A DNA stretch of 64,000 nucleotides from UMGS1883 sp045636425 (GCA_045636425.1 JAZTXM010000019.1:17597-81596); one strand, 5' to 3'; shown: positions 17,070 through 26,234, numbered from the stretch's first letter. The notes: generated from the sequence alone by a model not told the origin. Numbers and translations are program-made.

Positions 17070-17381
17070 TTAATCCCTGTTTTCGGTATATTTCTTAACG
17101 ATAGCTTTGGCAAAGCCTTCATCGCAAACGGCTAAAACCGGCATATCTTTTTTTCCTGCCGCGCGGCTGAGAGTTTTTTTATCGGAATAAAACATCAGCT
17201 CCACATTACACTCTTTGCATCTGTTTTCTATTCTGCGGCGGTTACTTGCCCCGATGTCCTCTGACGCAATTACCAGGCTCGCACAGCCCTCATCAATGGC
17301 TCTTTCCGTCATAAAAACTCCGAAACGCACCTTTCCGGCACGTACTGCTAAGCCAATCATACCAAGTACTCTATCGTTCAT
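17070..17381 (-). CDS. ylxQ: L7Ae-family ribosomal/RNA-binding protein YlxQ
   Basis: 103 residues (MNDRVLGMIGLAVRAGKVRFG…). The L7Ae/L30e fold is indicated by AGKVRFGVFMTERAI and ASLVIASEDIGASNRRRI. ATG 17381 overlaps the ylxR stop (TGATG). A TTG three bases earlier is possible but worse spaced. K-turn RNA binding is known for the family. Confidence 0.9.
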   Translation of the reverse strand: MNDRVLGMIGLAVRAGKVRFGVFMTERAIDEGCASLVIASEDIGASNRRRIENRCKECNVELMFYSDKKTLSRAAGKKDMPVLAVCDEGFAKAIVKKYTENRD

Positions 17382-17629
17382 CAAATCAGTTCCTTTTTAA
17401 TGTTTTCTTTAATCTCCGTGGGGAGTGCGCCTTTAAAGGCACGTTCAAAGGATCTCTGCTTTTCGAATTTCACGCAGCAATCTCCATCCTTGCATATGTA
17501 TGCCCCTCGTCCGGGAAGCTTTCCCGAAACATCCACCGAAAACTCTCCGTCTTTTTTCGTAACTCTTAAAAGCTCGGGTTTTGTTTTCATTTTTCTGCAT
17601 ACAACGCACATTCTAAAGGGAGTGCTCAT
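17381..17629 (-). CDS. ylxR: YlxR/RnpM RNA-binding protein (DUF448)
   Basis: 82 residues starting MSTPFRMCVVCRKMKTKPEL, with the conserved RMCVxCR and GRGAYIC motifs. ATG 17629 overlaps the nusA stop (TAATG). The B. subtilis homologue has been renamed RnpM as an RNase P modulator. Middle gene of the nusA operon. Confidence 0.93.
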   Translation of the reverse strand: MSTPFRMCVVCRKMKTKPELLRVTKKDGEFSVDVSGKLPGRGAYICKDGDCCVKFEKQRSFERAFKGALPTEIKENIKKELI

Positions 17630-18675
17630 TATTCTTCAATCCCCTCTGCACCCTTATCACTCTTGATGTCGATCTTCCAGCCTGTAAGTCTTGCTGCAAG
17701 GCGTGCATTCTGACCTTCCTTACCAATAGCCAACGAAAGCTGGAATTCGGGTACTACCACAAGTGCCGACTTGTTCTTTTCATCGATTTCTACGCTTAAT
17801 ACCTTTGCAGGGTTAAGTGCCGCACTGATGTACTGTGCAGGGTCTTCGCTGTACGCTATAACATCGATTTTCTCGTCATTAAGCTCCTGTACGATACCCG
17901 CCACTCTGATACCTTTCTGACCTACGCATGCACCAACCGGGTCAACATTGGGATCCTCCGAATAAACTGCAAGCTTGCTACGGCTTCCTGCTTCTCTTGC
18001 AATGCTCTTAATCTGAACTGTTCCGTCTGCGATTTCGGGAACCTCCTGTTCAAAAAGCTTCTTAACAAGACCGGGATGCGTTCTTGAAACCATAAGATTA
18101 ACACTCTTTGTAGTTTTCTTAACCTCGAACACATAAACCTTCATTCTGCGGCCGGGAGTGTAATCTTCACCGGGAATCTGCTCAGAGGGAGCAAGGAGTG
18201 CCTCGGCACTGCCAAGGTCAATCATGATTCCTCTGCGGTCGAGCTTTTCAACCTTACCGGTCATGATATCATTTTCCTTATCGCTGTACTCATCATACAT
18301 GTTTCCGCGTTCTGCTTCGCGAATCTTCTGTACTACCATCTGCTTTGCAGTCTGTGCGGCAATTCTGCCGAACTTTGCAGGGTCGGCAACAAAATCAACG
18401 CTGTCACCAATCTGATAACGCTTGTTAACAGCATGTGCTTCTTCAAGTGTAATCTGTGTGAATGGATCCAAAACCTCTTCCACGACTTCCTTTGTGCAGT
18501 AAACACGCATGTCGCCGTTTTCGCGGTTAACCTCTGCAAAGCAGTTGTAACCGCTTCCGAAGTTTTTCTTGTACGCTGTCACGAGTGCGGCTTCAAGAGC
18601 TTCAAACATGACTTCCTTTTTAATGCGTTTTTCACTTTCAAGTGCGTCAAGTGCCAAAATAAGTTCCTTGTTCAT
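17629..18675 (-). CDS. nusA: transcription termination/antitermination factor NusA
   Basis: 348 residues: NusA N-domain (MNKELILALDALESEK), S1 domain (DIMTGKVEKLDRRGIMIDLG), KH1/KH2 (DPVGACVGQKGIRV; LAIGKEGQNARLAARLTGW). The length is normal for Firmicutes NusA, which lack the C-terminal acidic repeats. Starts 19 bases after rimP. Confidence 0.97.
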   Translation of the reverse strand: MNKELILALDALESEKRIKKEVMFEALEAALVTAYKKNFGSGYNCFAEVNRENGDMRVYCTKEVVEEVLDPFTQITLEEAHAVNKRYQIGDSVDFVADPAKFGRIAAQTAKQMVVQKIREAERGNMYDEYSDKENDIMTGKVEKLDRRGIMIDLGSAEALLAPSEQIPGEDYTPGRRMKVYVFEVKKTTKSVNLMVSRTHPGLVKKLFEQEVPEIADGTVQIKSIAREAGSRSKLAVYSEDPNVDPVGACVGQKGIRVAGIVQELNDEKIDVIAYSEDPAQYISAALNPAKVLSVEIDEKNKSALVVVPEFQLSLAIGKEGQNARLAARLTGWKIDIKSDKGAEGIEE

Positions 18676-18694
18676 TTTTTCTTAAACACTCCTA

Positions 18695-19150
18695 TCAAAA
18701 TTTGAATGCAAGTCGAACAGATGCCGCCTTGCTTTTTTCAATTGTAATCTCTTTACCTGAAACTTCTACGGTAATTATGCCATCAGCATAATTTTTAAGA
18801 ATACCGCTAAGCTCCTTTTTTCCGTCAATGGGGGCAAAAAGCTTTATGTCAATTTCCTCGCCCATCACCTTTTCAAAATGCCAGTCCCGTGTCAAGGCAC
18901 GGTCAATGCCGGGGGAGGAAACCTCAAAAATATATGCCTCCTTAATAAATGTCAGCTCATCAAGAAGCGGACTTATTTCACGGCTGACATTTTCGCAGTC
19001 CTCAATTGTTACACCGCCGTCCTTATCAATAAAAAGACGGAGAAAATATTCACTGCCCTCTTTCTTGTACTCGGTGTTGTAAATATACACGCCGTGCCTT
19101 TCGCAAATGTCAAGAGCAATTTTTTCAAGTGCTTCATCAATCTTAGCCAA
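18695..19150 (-). CDS. rimP: ribosome maturation factor RimP
   Basis: 151 residues from TTG 19150 with AGGAG 7 bases upstream. Conserved RLFIDKDGGVTIEDCENVSR and FEVSSPGIDRAL. First gene of the long nusA-infB operon; needed for 30S assembly. Confidence 0.95.
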   Translation of the reverse strand: MAKIDEALEKIALDICERHGVYIYNTEYKKEGSEYFLRLFIDKDGGVTIEDCENVSREISPLLDELTFIKEAYIFEVSSPGIDRALTRDWHFEKVMGEEIDIKLFAPIDGKKELSGILKNYADGIITVEVSGKEITIEKSKAASVRLAFKF

Positions 19151-19190
19151 AGTACCACTCCTTTTTGAAATTGACTTAAAATAATGCGAA

Positions 19191-19214
19191 AGAGTGGGTT
19201 TGTCAACCCACTCT
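19191..19214 (-). promoter_or_regulatory. hairpin in the rimP operon leader
   Basis: Perfect 10-bp stem AGAGTGGGTT / AACCCACTCT with a 4-base loop in the transcribed leader, about 40 bases before the rimP start. A following weak T stretch could make it a partial terminator; NusA control of this operon is a known theme in bacteria. Confidence 0.6.
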
Positions 19215-19233
19215 CTCGATTTCTGTCAAAATG

Positions 19234-19262
19234 ATTATATCACCTAACTTAATATAATGCAA
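19234..19262 (-). promoter_or_regulatory. sigma-A promoter of the rimP-nusA-infB operon
   Basis: Minus strand: TTGCAT (19262-19257), 17 bases, TATAAT (19239-19234). Confidence 0.85.
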
Positions 19263-19303
19263 GCTTTTTTTGAAAATATTAGAAATTTTGTTATCCTGCC
19301 TCA

Positions 19304-19789
19304 TTATTTAATAAACGGTTTTTCAAGTACCCTCTTAAGGGCTATGAAAAATCCTTCTCCGCCTTTATGAAGCGGCTTAGTCAGAATTGCAAAGCAGCCG
19401 GCTCTCTTTGCACCCCACACATCGGTAAACACCTGGTCCCCGATTGCGGCAATGTTCTCCTTGGCAAGCCCCATTTGCTTTGCGGCGGCATCATATCCTC
19501 TTGCTTTCGGCTTTAATGCCTCATGCACGAAGAAGCTAACGCCGATTTTTTCGGAGAAATTCTTAACCCTATCATACTTATTATTGGAAACTACGCACAA
19601 CTTGAGTCCGTTTTCCTCGAAAAGCCTCAGATGCTTTAAGACCTTTTCATCGGGCACAGGTACGTTGTGTCCGATAAGGGTATTGTCAATGTCGAGAATA
19701 ATTCCGCCGATACCTTTTTCTCTAAGATATCCGGGCGTAACCTTTGTTATATCATCAAAATATGCGTCTGCATGAAAATTTTTAAACAT
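19304..19789 (-). CDS. YqeG-family HAD phosphatase
   Basis: 161 residues of the HAD IIIA family: motif I GIILDIDNTLIGH (DxDxT type), motif II VVSNN, motif III about KPKARGYD, and motif IV IGDQVFTDVWGAKRAG. YqeG is widespread in Firmicutes; its substrate is unknown, although some homologues act on phosphatidylglycerophosphate. Ribosome site AAGGAAG. Preceded by a copy of the end of ogg (repeat below). Confidence 0.92.
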   Translation of the reverse strand: MFKNFHADAYFDDITKVTPGYLREKGIGGIILDIDNTLIGHNVPVPDEKVLKHLRLFEENGLKLCVVSNNKYDRVKNFSEKIGVSFFVHEALKPKARGYDAAAKQMGLAKENIAAIGDQVFTDVWGAKRAGCFAILTKPLHKGGEGFFIALKRVLEKPFIK

Positions 19790-19814
19790 TGTAGAACACT
19801 TCCTTATTATATTC

Positions 19815-19843
19815 TATGCGGTGTGTGCATTTTATCGAAGCCC
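19815..19843. repeat. 29-bp direct repeat, copy 1 (before yqeG)
   Basis: Exact match to 20053-20081, beginning TATGCGGTGTGTGC and ending ATCGAAGCCC. On the minus strand copy 2 encodes the end of Ogg (GFDKMHTPH). Copy 1 would encode the same residues followed by a stop, so the ogg tail has been duplicated 238 bases downstream. Confidence 0.9.
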
Positions 19844-19870
19844 GGGGCAAAGAGAAAATAGCACAGAATG

Positions 19871-19942
19871 AACAAACTGAGCCAATGCTTTGCATTGGGC
19901 ACCCGAAGCTGTATGTGTATACAGCGAGAGGCGAAGTTTGTT
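19871..19942. other. branched stem-loop element between yqeG and ogg
   Basis: Outer arms AACAAACT (19871-19878) and AGTTTGTT (19935-19942) enclose two perfect 7-bp hairpins: CCAATGC-TTT-GCATTGG and GCTGTAT-GTGT-ATACAGC. The set would fold as a three-way junction. It sits between the two 29-bp repeats, so it may have arrived with the duplication. Confidence 0.7.
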
Positions 19943-20035
19943 TATAGCATAAAGAAAAAACAAAAAACTGCCTGAGAACAAGGAGTTTTCAAATATTTAA
20001 GTTAAATCTCGAATGAGAAGCAAGGCAGAATTTAA

Positions 20036-20908
20036 TTATAAATCCATTTCTTTATGCGGTGTGTGCATTTTATCGAAGCCCCGATTATATTTCCTCCAGT
20101 AAAACAGATATTGCTGTGCAAAACCGCTGTATTGTCCGAACTTGGTTTCCCCTGCGGATTTTGCATCGGTGCTTTTAAATTCCTCTGCCATGACTCTTTT
20201 TATCCACACATCGGCAGGGAACAGGTCATATTTTCCCAAGGAGAATAGTAGCACACAGTCGCACACCTTGTCACCCACACCGTAAAGTGAAAGAAGCTTT
20301 TCGCGAGCCGTAGCCGTGTCCATGGATTCTAATTCATCTGCATTAATTTCTCCGCTTACCACAGCCTGTGCCGCTTTCAGAATATAGGGTGCACGGTAGC
20401 CTACCCCCAGGGAGCGTATTTCCTCCTCGGAAAGAGATGCTATTTTCTCCGCGGTGGGAAAAGCGTGGAAAACCTTTCCTTTAAAATGTATTTCCTTGCC
20501 GTAGAGCGTGCAGAGCCTTTCTACACAGCTTTTTATTTTGGGGATACTGCTGCGTTGTGATATAATAAAGGAAATAAGTGCTTCGAAAAAGTCCTGCCTT
20601 AAAATCCTTATACCTTTTCCAAAACTTACCGACTTAATCATCGTGTCGTTAATGCTGACGGCTTCTTTGATTTTTGAATAATCTCTGTCTGCGTCAAGAT
20701 ACCTTTTCCAGAAATTTTCATAGTCGGATTGGGTTATGCCTTCAATTTCTACCGCTTCCCCAATCATGCTTATTCTCACGGCTTGCTGATTTGCAATGCC
20801 TATATAACTGCCATCCTCCTGTTTTGCCCAACGGAAGCATTGTCCGCAGTCAAAGGTGTGCTCCGGGAGGAAATCCTTTATTTGCACTTTAAATGTATCA
20901 TTGTTCAT
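20036..20908 (-). CDS. ogg: 8-oxoguanine DNA glycosylase (OGG1-like)
   Basis: About 290 residues from ATG 20908 (MNNDTFKVQIKDF), directly after the stop of the upstream gene; a longer in-frame extension lies inside that gene. The N-terminal domain FDCGQCFRW and the helix-hairpin-helix LLSLYGVGDKVCDCVLLFSLG (catalytic Lys), followed by FPADVWIKRVM (catalytic Asp), are those of OGG1/AlkA-type glycosylases. Removes 8-oxoG. Its last codons are duplicated downstream. Confidence 0.9.
   Translation of the reverse strand: MNNDTFKVQIKDFLPEHTFDCGQCFRWAKQEDGSYIGIANQQAVRISMIGEAVEIEGITQSDYENFWKRYLDADRDYSKIKEAVSINDTMIKSVSFGKGIRILRQDFFEALISFIISQRSSIPKIKSCVERLCTLYGKEIHFKGKVFHAFPTAEKIASLSEEEIRSLGVGYRAPYILKAAQAVVSGEINADELESMDTATAREKLLSLYGVGDKVCDCVLLFSLGKYDLFPADVWIKRVMAEEFKSTDAKSAGETKFGQYSGFAQQYLFYWRKYNRGFDKMHTPHKEMDL
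20053..20081. repeat. 29-bp direct repeat, copy 2 (inside ogg 3' end)
   Basis: Partner of 19815-19843; see there. Confidence 0.9.
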
Positions 20909-20910
20909 AA

Positions 20911-21834
20911 TTATATGTTCCTTTTCCTCATTGGCTTGTTGATGGCAGCTATTGTCTTTTCCAAAAGCTCCTCTTTTGTTTTGCAGTTGAATTCTGAAAA
21001 TGCGGAGGAAATGCTCCGCCTCAGCCAAAAAGCTGCATTTTCCATTTTCAGCTCGTTTTCCAAAAGTGCCGCAAACGCTAAAACGGTAAGCCTCATCCTC
21101 AAACAGTTTTCAAAGGAAAACGGGGTATGAAGATTTGTGTAAATTTTGCCGTGTTCAGTATGGAAAAGGGTGTAACCGCTCGGCACGCTCTGCGGGGCAA
21201 TCGTATGCATTAAAACGATGTCGGCAATGCTTTTGCTTGCAAATATAACGCACGGCTGCGTGATATATTTTGCACTGTGCCATATAATTTCGCTTCGGGA
21301 CATATGGCTGACATCAAGATACCTATGCCTTGATGAAATACGCTGAAATTCTTCAAATAGGATTTCATCTGCTCCGCCATTGTCAGTGCAGACAAAGACA
21401 GCTTTTTCTTTTTCTAAGGCATAATCGGTGCAAACTCTGATACATTTCTTTATATCGTCGGCTTTGCAGGAAACGGTTTCGTTAACAAAATCCCCCTCCG
21501 TACGGCACTCTTTTCTTTCAAAAGGGAAGAAAACGCTTGTTCCCATGCTTTGATACAATGTAGAATAAAGCCCTGTGCTTTCATGGAGAAAATCGTCCTC
21601 TTTATCAGAAAGCTCCCCGTCCGTGCAAAGAAGGCATGCATCGCTTTGTGAAATTTTTCCTAAAAGCAGTGCACTCATCTGCTCTCGGCAGGTAGGGGAG
21701 GTATCAAGCTGTAGATAGTCAAATGACACAGATGTCCGAAACTTACGGAAAAGAGCCTTGAAAATACCCACGCAGCACATAAGCTCCACTTTCTGCTCGC
21801 TATTAAAATAGAGCAAAAGAATACGTTTATTCAC
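20911..21834 (-). CDS. isopropylmalate/isocitrate-dehydrogenase-fold protein, probably inactive
   Basis: 307 residues from GTG 21834, overlapping the clpE stop by 8 bases. I do not recognise it as a standard enzyme, but order and spacing of segments recall beta-decarboxylating dehydrogenases: KRILLLYFNSE at the start, KKCIRVCTDYALEKEKAVFVCTDNG, then QPCVIFASKSIADIVL (cf. DVIVTxNxFGDIL) and GYTLFHTEHGK (cf. YEPVHGSAP). The usual catalytic Lys/Asp and NAD-loop residues are not conserved. It may be a non-enzymatic paralogue. Sits between clpE and ogg, all translationally close. Confidence 0.45.
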   Translation of the reverse strand: MNKRILLLYFNSEQKVELMCCVGIFKALFRKFRTSVSFDYLQLDTSPTCREQMSALLLGKISQSDACLLCTDGELSDKEDDFLHESTGLYSTLYQSMGTSVFFPFERKECRTEGDFVNETVSCKADDIKKCIRVCTDYALEKEKAVFVCTDNGGADEILFEEFQRISSRHRYLDVSHMSRSEIIWHSAKYITQPCVIFASKSIADIVLMHTIAPQSVPSGYTLFHTEHGKIYTNLHTPFSFENCLRMRLTVLAFAALLENELKMENAAFWLRRSISSAFSEFNCKTKEELLEKTIAAINKPMRKRNI

Positions 21835-24097
21835 AAATTATCTCTCCGTTTTTCATGGTTATGGAAAGGTGTTCTTTATACGAACCTCGTATAATTATAT
21901 CGGAAAGCTTATCTTCAATTTTTCGCCCTATAAGCCGTCTCAGCGGTCTTGCACCAAGGTGTTCCTTTTGAGCTTCCTCCACAAGGAAGCTTTTTACCTT
22001 TTCATCAACAGAAAGCTTTATCCCTTTATTTTCAAGCATTTCGGAAAGCTCCCCAAGCATTATTTCCAGAATCTTAGTAAGCTCATCTTCATGAAGCTCG
22101 TCAAATACCACGATTTCATCAATTCTGTTCAAAAATTCGGGACGGAAAATCGCCTTTAATGCACGGTGTACCTTATCCTTATTTTGCTTTGATGCACTTT
22201 CCGCAAAGCCGATACCGCTTCCTTTCCAGTCGCTTCCGGCGTTGCTTGTCATTACGATAACCGTGTTTTCAAAGCTTACTACCTTGCCGTGGCTGTCGGT
22301 GATTCTGCCGTCGTCAAGAATCTGGAGCATTATATTCAGTACATCGGGATGTGATTTTTCGATTTCATCAAAAAGAACTACGCAGTAGGGCTTTCTTCTT
22401 ACTTTTTCGGTAAGCTGTCCCGCATCGTCGTATCCCACATATCCGGGAGGCGAGCCGATGAGCTTGGAAACGGAGTGCTTCTCCATAAACTCTGTCATAT
22501 CTACCCTGATAAGGGCATCTTCACTGTCAAAAAGCTCTACGGCAAGCTGCTTTACAAGCTCCGTTTTTCCCACGCCCGTAGGTCCTACGAAAATAAAGCT
22601 TGCAGGCCGTAGCTTTTTGGAAAGTGCCGCACGGCTTCGGCGGATTGCACGGCTGACCGCACTTACAGCCTCACGTTGCCCGATAATTCTTTTGTGAAGC
22701 CTTTCCTCCAATGAAAGAAGCTTCTCGGTTTCAGCCTGCGTGATTTTTTGAACAGGGATTTTTGTCCATGCCTCAACCACGTATGCAATGTCCTCCGATG
22801 TTAAATAGACATCGTTCATTTGTGATTTAAGATTTTCTATTTCTTCCAGAAGCGTGCATTGCTGTGATTTTAATTCTGCTAACTTTTCAAACTTTGTATT
22901 GTTACCGTCCTCATCAGACTGAGCGTTAAGCTCTTCCATTTGAGCCTCTGTAGCTTCTAAAATTTTCTGCGATGCCGCAATCCTTACAAGGAGGGTGTTT
23001 TTCAGATTCGCACGGCTTCCTGCCTCATCTATCAGGTCAATTGCCTTGTCGGGCAGAAAACGGTCGGTGATATATCTTCTTGAAAGAGCTACAGCCGTAT
23101 TTATTACTTCATCTGGAATTTTCACCTTGTGGTAGTTTTCATAATATCCCTTGATTCCGCGAAGCACCTCCACCGTTTCTTCAGGGGAAGGCTCCTCTAC
23201 AATTACGCTCTGAAAGCGTCTTTCCAAAGCAGAATCTTTTTCAATGAATTTTCTGTACTCGGTCAGCGTTGTCGCACCGATAACCTGAATTTCGCCTCTT
23301 GCCAATGCGGGCTTTAATATATTTGCGGCACTCATGGCACCTTCAGCATCGCCTGCTCCGACGATGTTGTGAAGCTCATCTATAACAAGTATAATATTAC
23401 CTAATTTCTTTGTTTCCTCAATAATTCCTTTAAGTCTTGCCTCAAACTGTCCGCGGTACTGTGTGCCTGCCACAATAGCCGTGAAATCCAAAAGATATAC
23501 CTCTTTGTCAAGAAGCTTTTCGGGGACATTTCCGCTTACAATTCTTTCGGCAAAGCCCTCTGCAATAGCTGTTTTGCCTACGCCCGGCTCGCCCAGAAGT
23601 GCAGGATTGTTCTTTGTACGGCGGTTAAGAATCTGAACCAGCCTTTCAATTTCTCTTTCCCTGCCCACAACCATATCAACTTCACCGTTCCGTGCTTTAG
23701 CGGTAAGGTTTGTTCCGTAGGCGTCAAGAAGCTTTTTCTTCTTTTCAACCGGCTTTTTATCTTTTTTCTTCGCACCGTTATTTTTATCGTCGGTCACAGC
23801 TCCGTCTTGTTCTTTGTGGGGGAAACCTCCGAAGAAATTTGAGAGAAAACCCGCAAAAGGACCCATATCAGAACCATCATCGGAAAGCTCTCCGCCATCT
23901 GCGCCTATCATTTCCATCATCTGTGATTCAAGATTTTCCATATCTCCGAAGTCGAGGCCACCTGCCATCTGCTGCATGGTGTTAATCCCAAGCTCCCTTG
24001 CACAGGGCATGCAAAGCCCCTCGTTGACGGTCTTTCCACCCTCCATACGGGTTACAAATATAACAGCAACATTCTTGTTGCATCGTGTACATAACAT
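21827..24097 (-). CDS. clpE: ClpE-type ATP-dependent Clp protease ATP-binding subunit
   Basis: 756 residues. N-terminal zinc finger (CTRC at 3-6, CMPC near 29-32) in place of a Clp-N domain, as in ClpE. Then a Gly/Asp/Lys-rich linker, AAA-1 (GEPGVGKTA, ILVIDELHN), a coiled-coil middle region (about 390-440), and AAA-2 (GPTGVGKTE, VLFDEIEKSH). The GIGF tripeptide loop that docks on ClpP is present near 625. An unfoldase of the stress response. The consensus CtsR operator is not obvious in the promoter. Confidence 0.93.
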   Translation of the reverse strand: MLCTRCNKNVAVIFVTRMEGGKTVNEGLCMPCARELGINTMQQMAGGLDFGDMENLESQMMEMIGADGGELSDDGSDMGPFAGFLSNFFGGFPHKEQDGAVTDDKNNGAKKKDKKPVEKKKKLLDAYGTNLTAKARNGEVDMVVGREREIERLVQILNRRTKNNPALLGEPGVGKTAIAEGFAERIVSGNVPEKLLDKEVYLLDFTAIVAGTQYRGQFEARLKGIIEETKKLGNIILVIDELHNIVGAGDAEGAMSAANILKPALARGEIQVIGATTLTEYRKFIEKDSALERRFQSVIVEEPSPEETVEVLRGIKGYYENYHKVKIPDEVINTAVALSRRYITDRFLPDKAIDLIDEAGSRANLKNTLLVRIAASQKILEATEAQMEELNAQSDEDGNNTKFEKLAELKSQQCTLLEEIENLKSQMNDVYLTSEDIAYVVEAWTKIPVQKITQAETEKLLSLEERLHKRIIGQREAVSAVSRAIRRSRAALSKKLRPASFIFVGPTGVGKTELVKQLAVELFDSEDALIRVDMTEFMEKHSVSKLIGSPPGYVGYDDAGQLTEKVRRKPYCVVLFDEIEKSHPDVLNIMLQILDDGRITDSHGKVVSFENTVIVMTSNAGSDWKGSGIGFAESASKQNKDKVHRALKAIFRPEFLNRIDEIVVFDELHEDELTKILEIMLGELSEMLENKGIKLSVDEKVKSFLVEEAQKEHLGARPLRRLIGRKIEDKLSDIIIRGSYKEHLSITMKNGEIICE

Positions 24098-24130
24098 AAA
24101 TTTCCAATCCTTTCATAGGGGTTACAAGTT

Positions 24131-24159
24131 ATTATATCATATTCCCTTGTGTATTTCAA
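24131..24159 (-). promoter_or_regulatory. sigma-A promoter for clpE
   Basis: Minus strand: TTGAAA (24159-24154), 17 bases, TATAAT (24136-24131). Confidence 0.85.
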
Positions 24160-24258
24160 ACAGTTTATTGAAAATTAATAAATTGATATCAAATACAAAA
24201 TGTAGTGCATTTTATATAAAAAAATGTATCAATTTACACATTTTTTTGTATTTTTGTA

Positions 24259-24287
24259 TTGCACTTTAAAATTAAGTGTGTTATTAT
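24259..24287 (+). promoter_or_regulatory. sigma-A promoter for the SLH protein gene
   Basis: TTGCAC (24259-24264), 17 bases, TATTAT (24282-24287), in an A/T-rich divergent intergenic region. Confidence 0.7.
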
Positions 24288-24318
24288 AAATGTAAGTATA
24301 GGAAGGAGGACGATGGAA

Positions 24319-26181
24319 ATGAAAAATAAATTTCTGTCCGTTATAATTGCACTTAGTTTAATATGTTCCTGCATGGCAGTGTCTGCATTTGCTGAAACTG
24401 CTTTTCCTGATGTTCTTTCACCCGACCATGATTGGGCGGCAGAGCAGATTGCAGAGATGACCGATTTGGGTATTATTAAAGGATATACTGACGGCACATT
24501 CAAGCCCGACAGAGCAATCTCCAAGATTGAGGCTCTTATCCTTTTCTCACGTGTGGCAGGCTATTCTGATAAGTCTTACGCACAGATTGCAGATTTTGCA
24601 TACGAAAAGTATCAGTATCTTCTTGAGGAAGCAGACCTTGATAATTACGATTCTTTTAAGAAAGAAATTTCTTTCCTTCTTTATAAAGGCGTAATCTCCG
24701 AGGACGATATTATCGAATACCTTGAGGACGAGCAGTATCTTGAAGACTTCCCCCGTAAGGATGCGGCTAAGCTTCTTGCAAACCTTATGGATGCTGAAAT
24801 TGTAAAGACAGATGCCGATGAGCTTGAGTTTTCCGATAATAACAAGATTGATGACAGCGATGCAGGCTATATAGCATACGTTGTTGAAAACGGATTTATG
24901 AACGGCGTCCAGAAGGATGACGGAACGATTGTTTTCGATGCTGATGGAGCATTGAGTCGTGCACAGGTTTGTGTTCTTCTTTACAGAATTATGGATAAGC
25001 TTGAGATGAGCTTTGAATCAGGTAAGGTGTTCAATGTAGATACCGAGGGCGGCACAATCGAGTTTGAGAATGAAGACGGCGACGATAAGAGCTACATTAT
25101 CCCCGATGATGCAAAGGTAATTATCGATGGTGCAGCCGGAAAGCTTGATGAAATTCTTGAAAATAGCGAAATCCTCGTTACAAGACATGGTAAGTCTATT
25201 TACAGCATAGAGGTTCTTAACCCCGAATCCAATAAAACAGTTAAAGGTACAGTTGAAGGTGTTGTTGCAAGAGATAACTATGCAAGAGTTACTGTATCGG
25301 TAGAGGAAACAGGGGAGAAGGTTTCATACTACGGCACTGAAGACTTCAAGGTTACAACAGACGGCGTTGCTGATGATATGAAGAGCCTCAAGGTTGACGA
25401 TTATGTTGTTATTAAGCTTCTGGGAACAAAGATTGTATCTATTGACCGTCTTACCGCAGAGGCAACCGTTCAGGGTACACTTAAAGCGATTAATCTTAAC
25501 ACTCCCATGACACTTTCTGTTTCTACTGTTGAAGAAGTTTCAGAGGAAGAAAATGTTTCAGAATATGAGATTTCAGAGGAAGCAACTGTTCGTCGTAACG
25601 GAGAAAAAGCATCACTTCGCGATGTGCTTGCCGGAGACAAGGTTGTTCTTACCGTTAAACGCGGCAAAATCACAAAGATTGTTGCCACAAGCACAAAGGG
25701 CAGTGTAACAGGTACAGTTAAGTCAATCACAATTGCTGCTCAGTCCTACGTTACACTTTCTACAGACGGCGTAGAGTCACAGTATGCGATAGCTATGGAG
25801 GCTGAATATATTGTAGCAGGAAGCAAGGCTTCAATTTATGACCTTCGTCTGGGTAACATGGTTACACTTACCCTCTCAGGCTCCACAGCAACAAAGATTG
25901 AGCAGACAGCAGCGTCTTCCACAACCACAAAGAGCGGAACTGTTGAAAGCATCAGCACATCATACGGCTATATTAATATCATAACAAACGGTGCCGTAAG
26001 CGAGCAGGTATTTGCAAGCAAGGTTGGAAGCACTATTGGTGCAAAGATTATTGACGGCGAGACAGGTAAAGAAATTCAGTTCAAGAATATTAAGAAGGGC
26101 GACTACGTTATTGCAACAGGTGCATATACAAACGGCGCATTCGTTGCCAAGACAATCGTAGTAACCCCTGTAGCAGACTAA
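24319..26181 (+). CDS. secreted SLH-domain protein with repeated beta-domains
   Basis: About 620 residues from ATG 24319 (AAGGAGG 9 bases upstream; ATG 24313 is only 3 bases from it). Signal peptide MKNKFLSVIIALSLICSCM… ending at SAFA. The first SLH motif is clear (WAAEQIAEMTDLGIIKGYTDGTFKPD, stated here as a family pattern), the second is degenerate, and the third ends ALSRAQVCVLLYRIM (to about residue 230). The remainder consists of related beta-rich units, each about 70-80 residues, with GTV.GV/TVKSI-type starts. Probably an S-layer-anchored cell-surface protein; the ligand is unknown. Own promoter and terminator. Confidence 0.85.
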   Translation: MKNKFLSVIIALSLICSCMAVSAFAETAFPDVLSPDHDWAAEQIAEMTDLGIIKGYTDGTFKPDRAISKIEALILFSRVAGYSDKSYAQIADFAYEKYQYLLEEADLDNYDSFKKEISFLLYKGVISEDDIIEYLEDEQYLEDFPRKDAAKLLANLMDAEIVKTDADELEFSDNNKIDDSDAGYIAYVVENGFMNGVQKDDGTIVFDADGALSRAQVCVLLYRIMDKLEMSFESGKVFNVDTEGGTIEFENEDGDDKSYIIPDDAKVIIDGAAGKLDEILENSEILVTRHGKSIYSIEVLNPESNKTVKGTVEGVVARDNYARVTVSVEETGEKVSYYGTEDFKVTTDGVADDMKSLKVDDYVVIKLLGTKIVSIDRLTAEATVQGTLKAINLNTPMTLSVSTVEEVSEEENVSEYEISEEATVRRNGEKASLRDVLAGDKVVLTVKRGKITKIVATSTKGSVTGTVKSITIAAQSYVTLSTDGVESQYAIAMEAEYIVAGSKASIYDLRLGNMVTLTLSGSTATKIEQTAASSTTTKSGTVESISTSYGYINIITNGAVSEQVFASKVGSTIGAKIIDGETGKEIQFKNIKKGDYVIATGAYTNGAFVAKTIVVTPVAD

Positions 26182-26202
26182 TTAAAAAGAGTACTCCTCA
26201 AC

Positions 26203-26234
26203 AAAAAAAGAACCTCACCGAGGTTCTTTTTTTG
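26203..26234. terminator. terminator after the SLH gene
   Basis: AAAAAAAGAACCTC / GAGGTTCTTTTTTT with loop ACC; A and T runs on both sides make it usable from either direction. Confidence 0.92.

Noticed and set aside
21869..24097. CtsR heptad repeat controlling clpE
   Set aside because: The GGTCAAA-type direct repeat is not visible near the promoter at 24131-24159.
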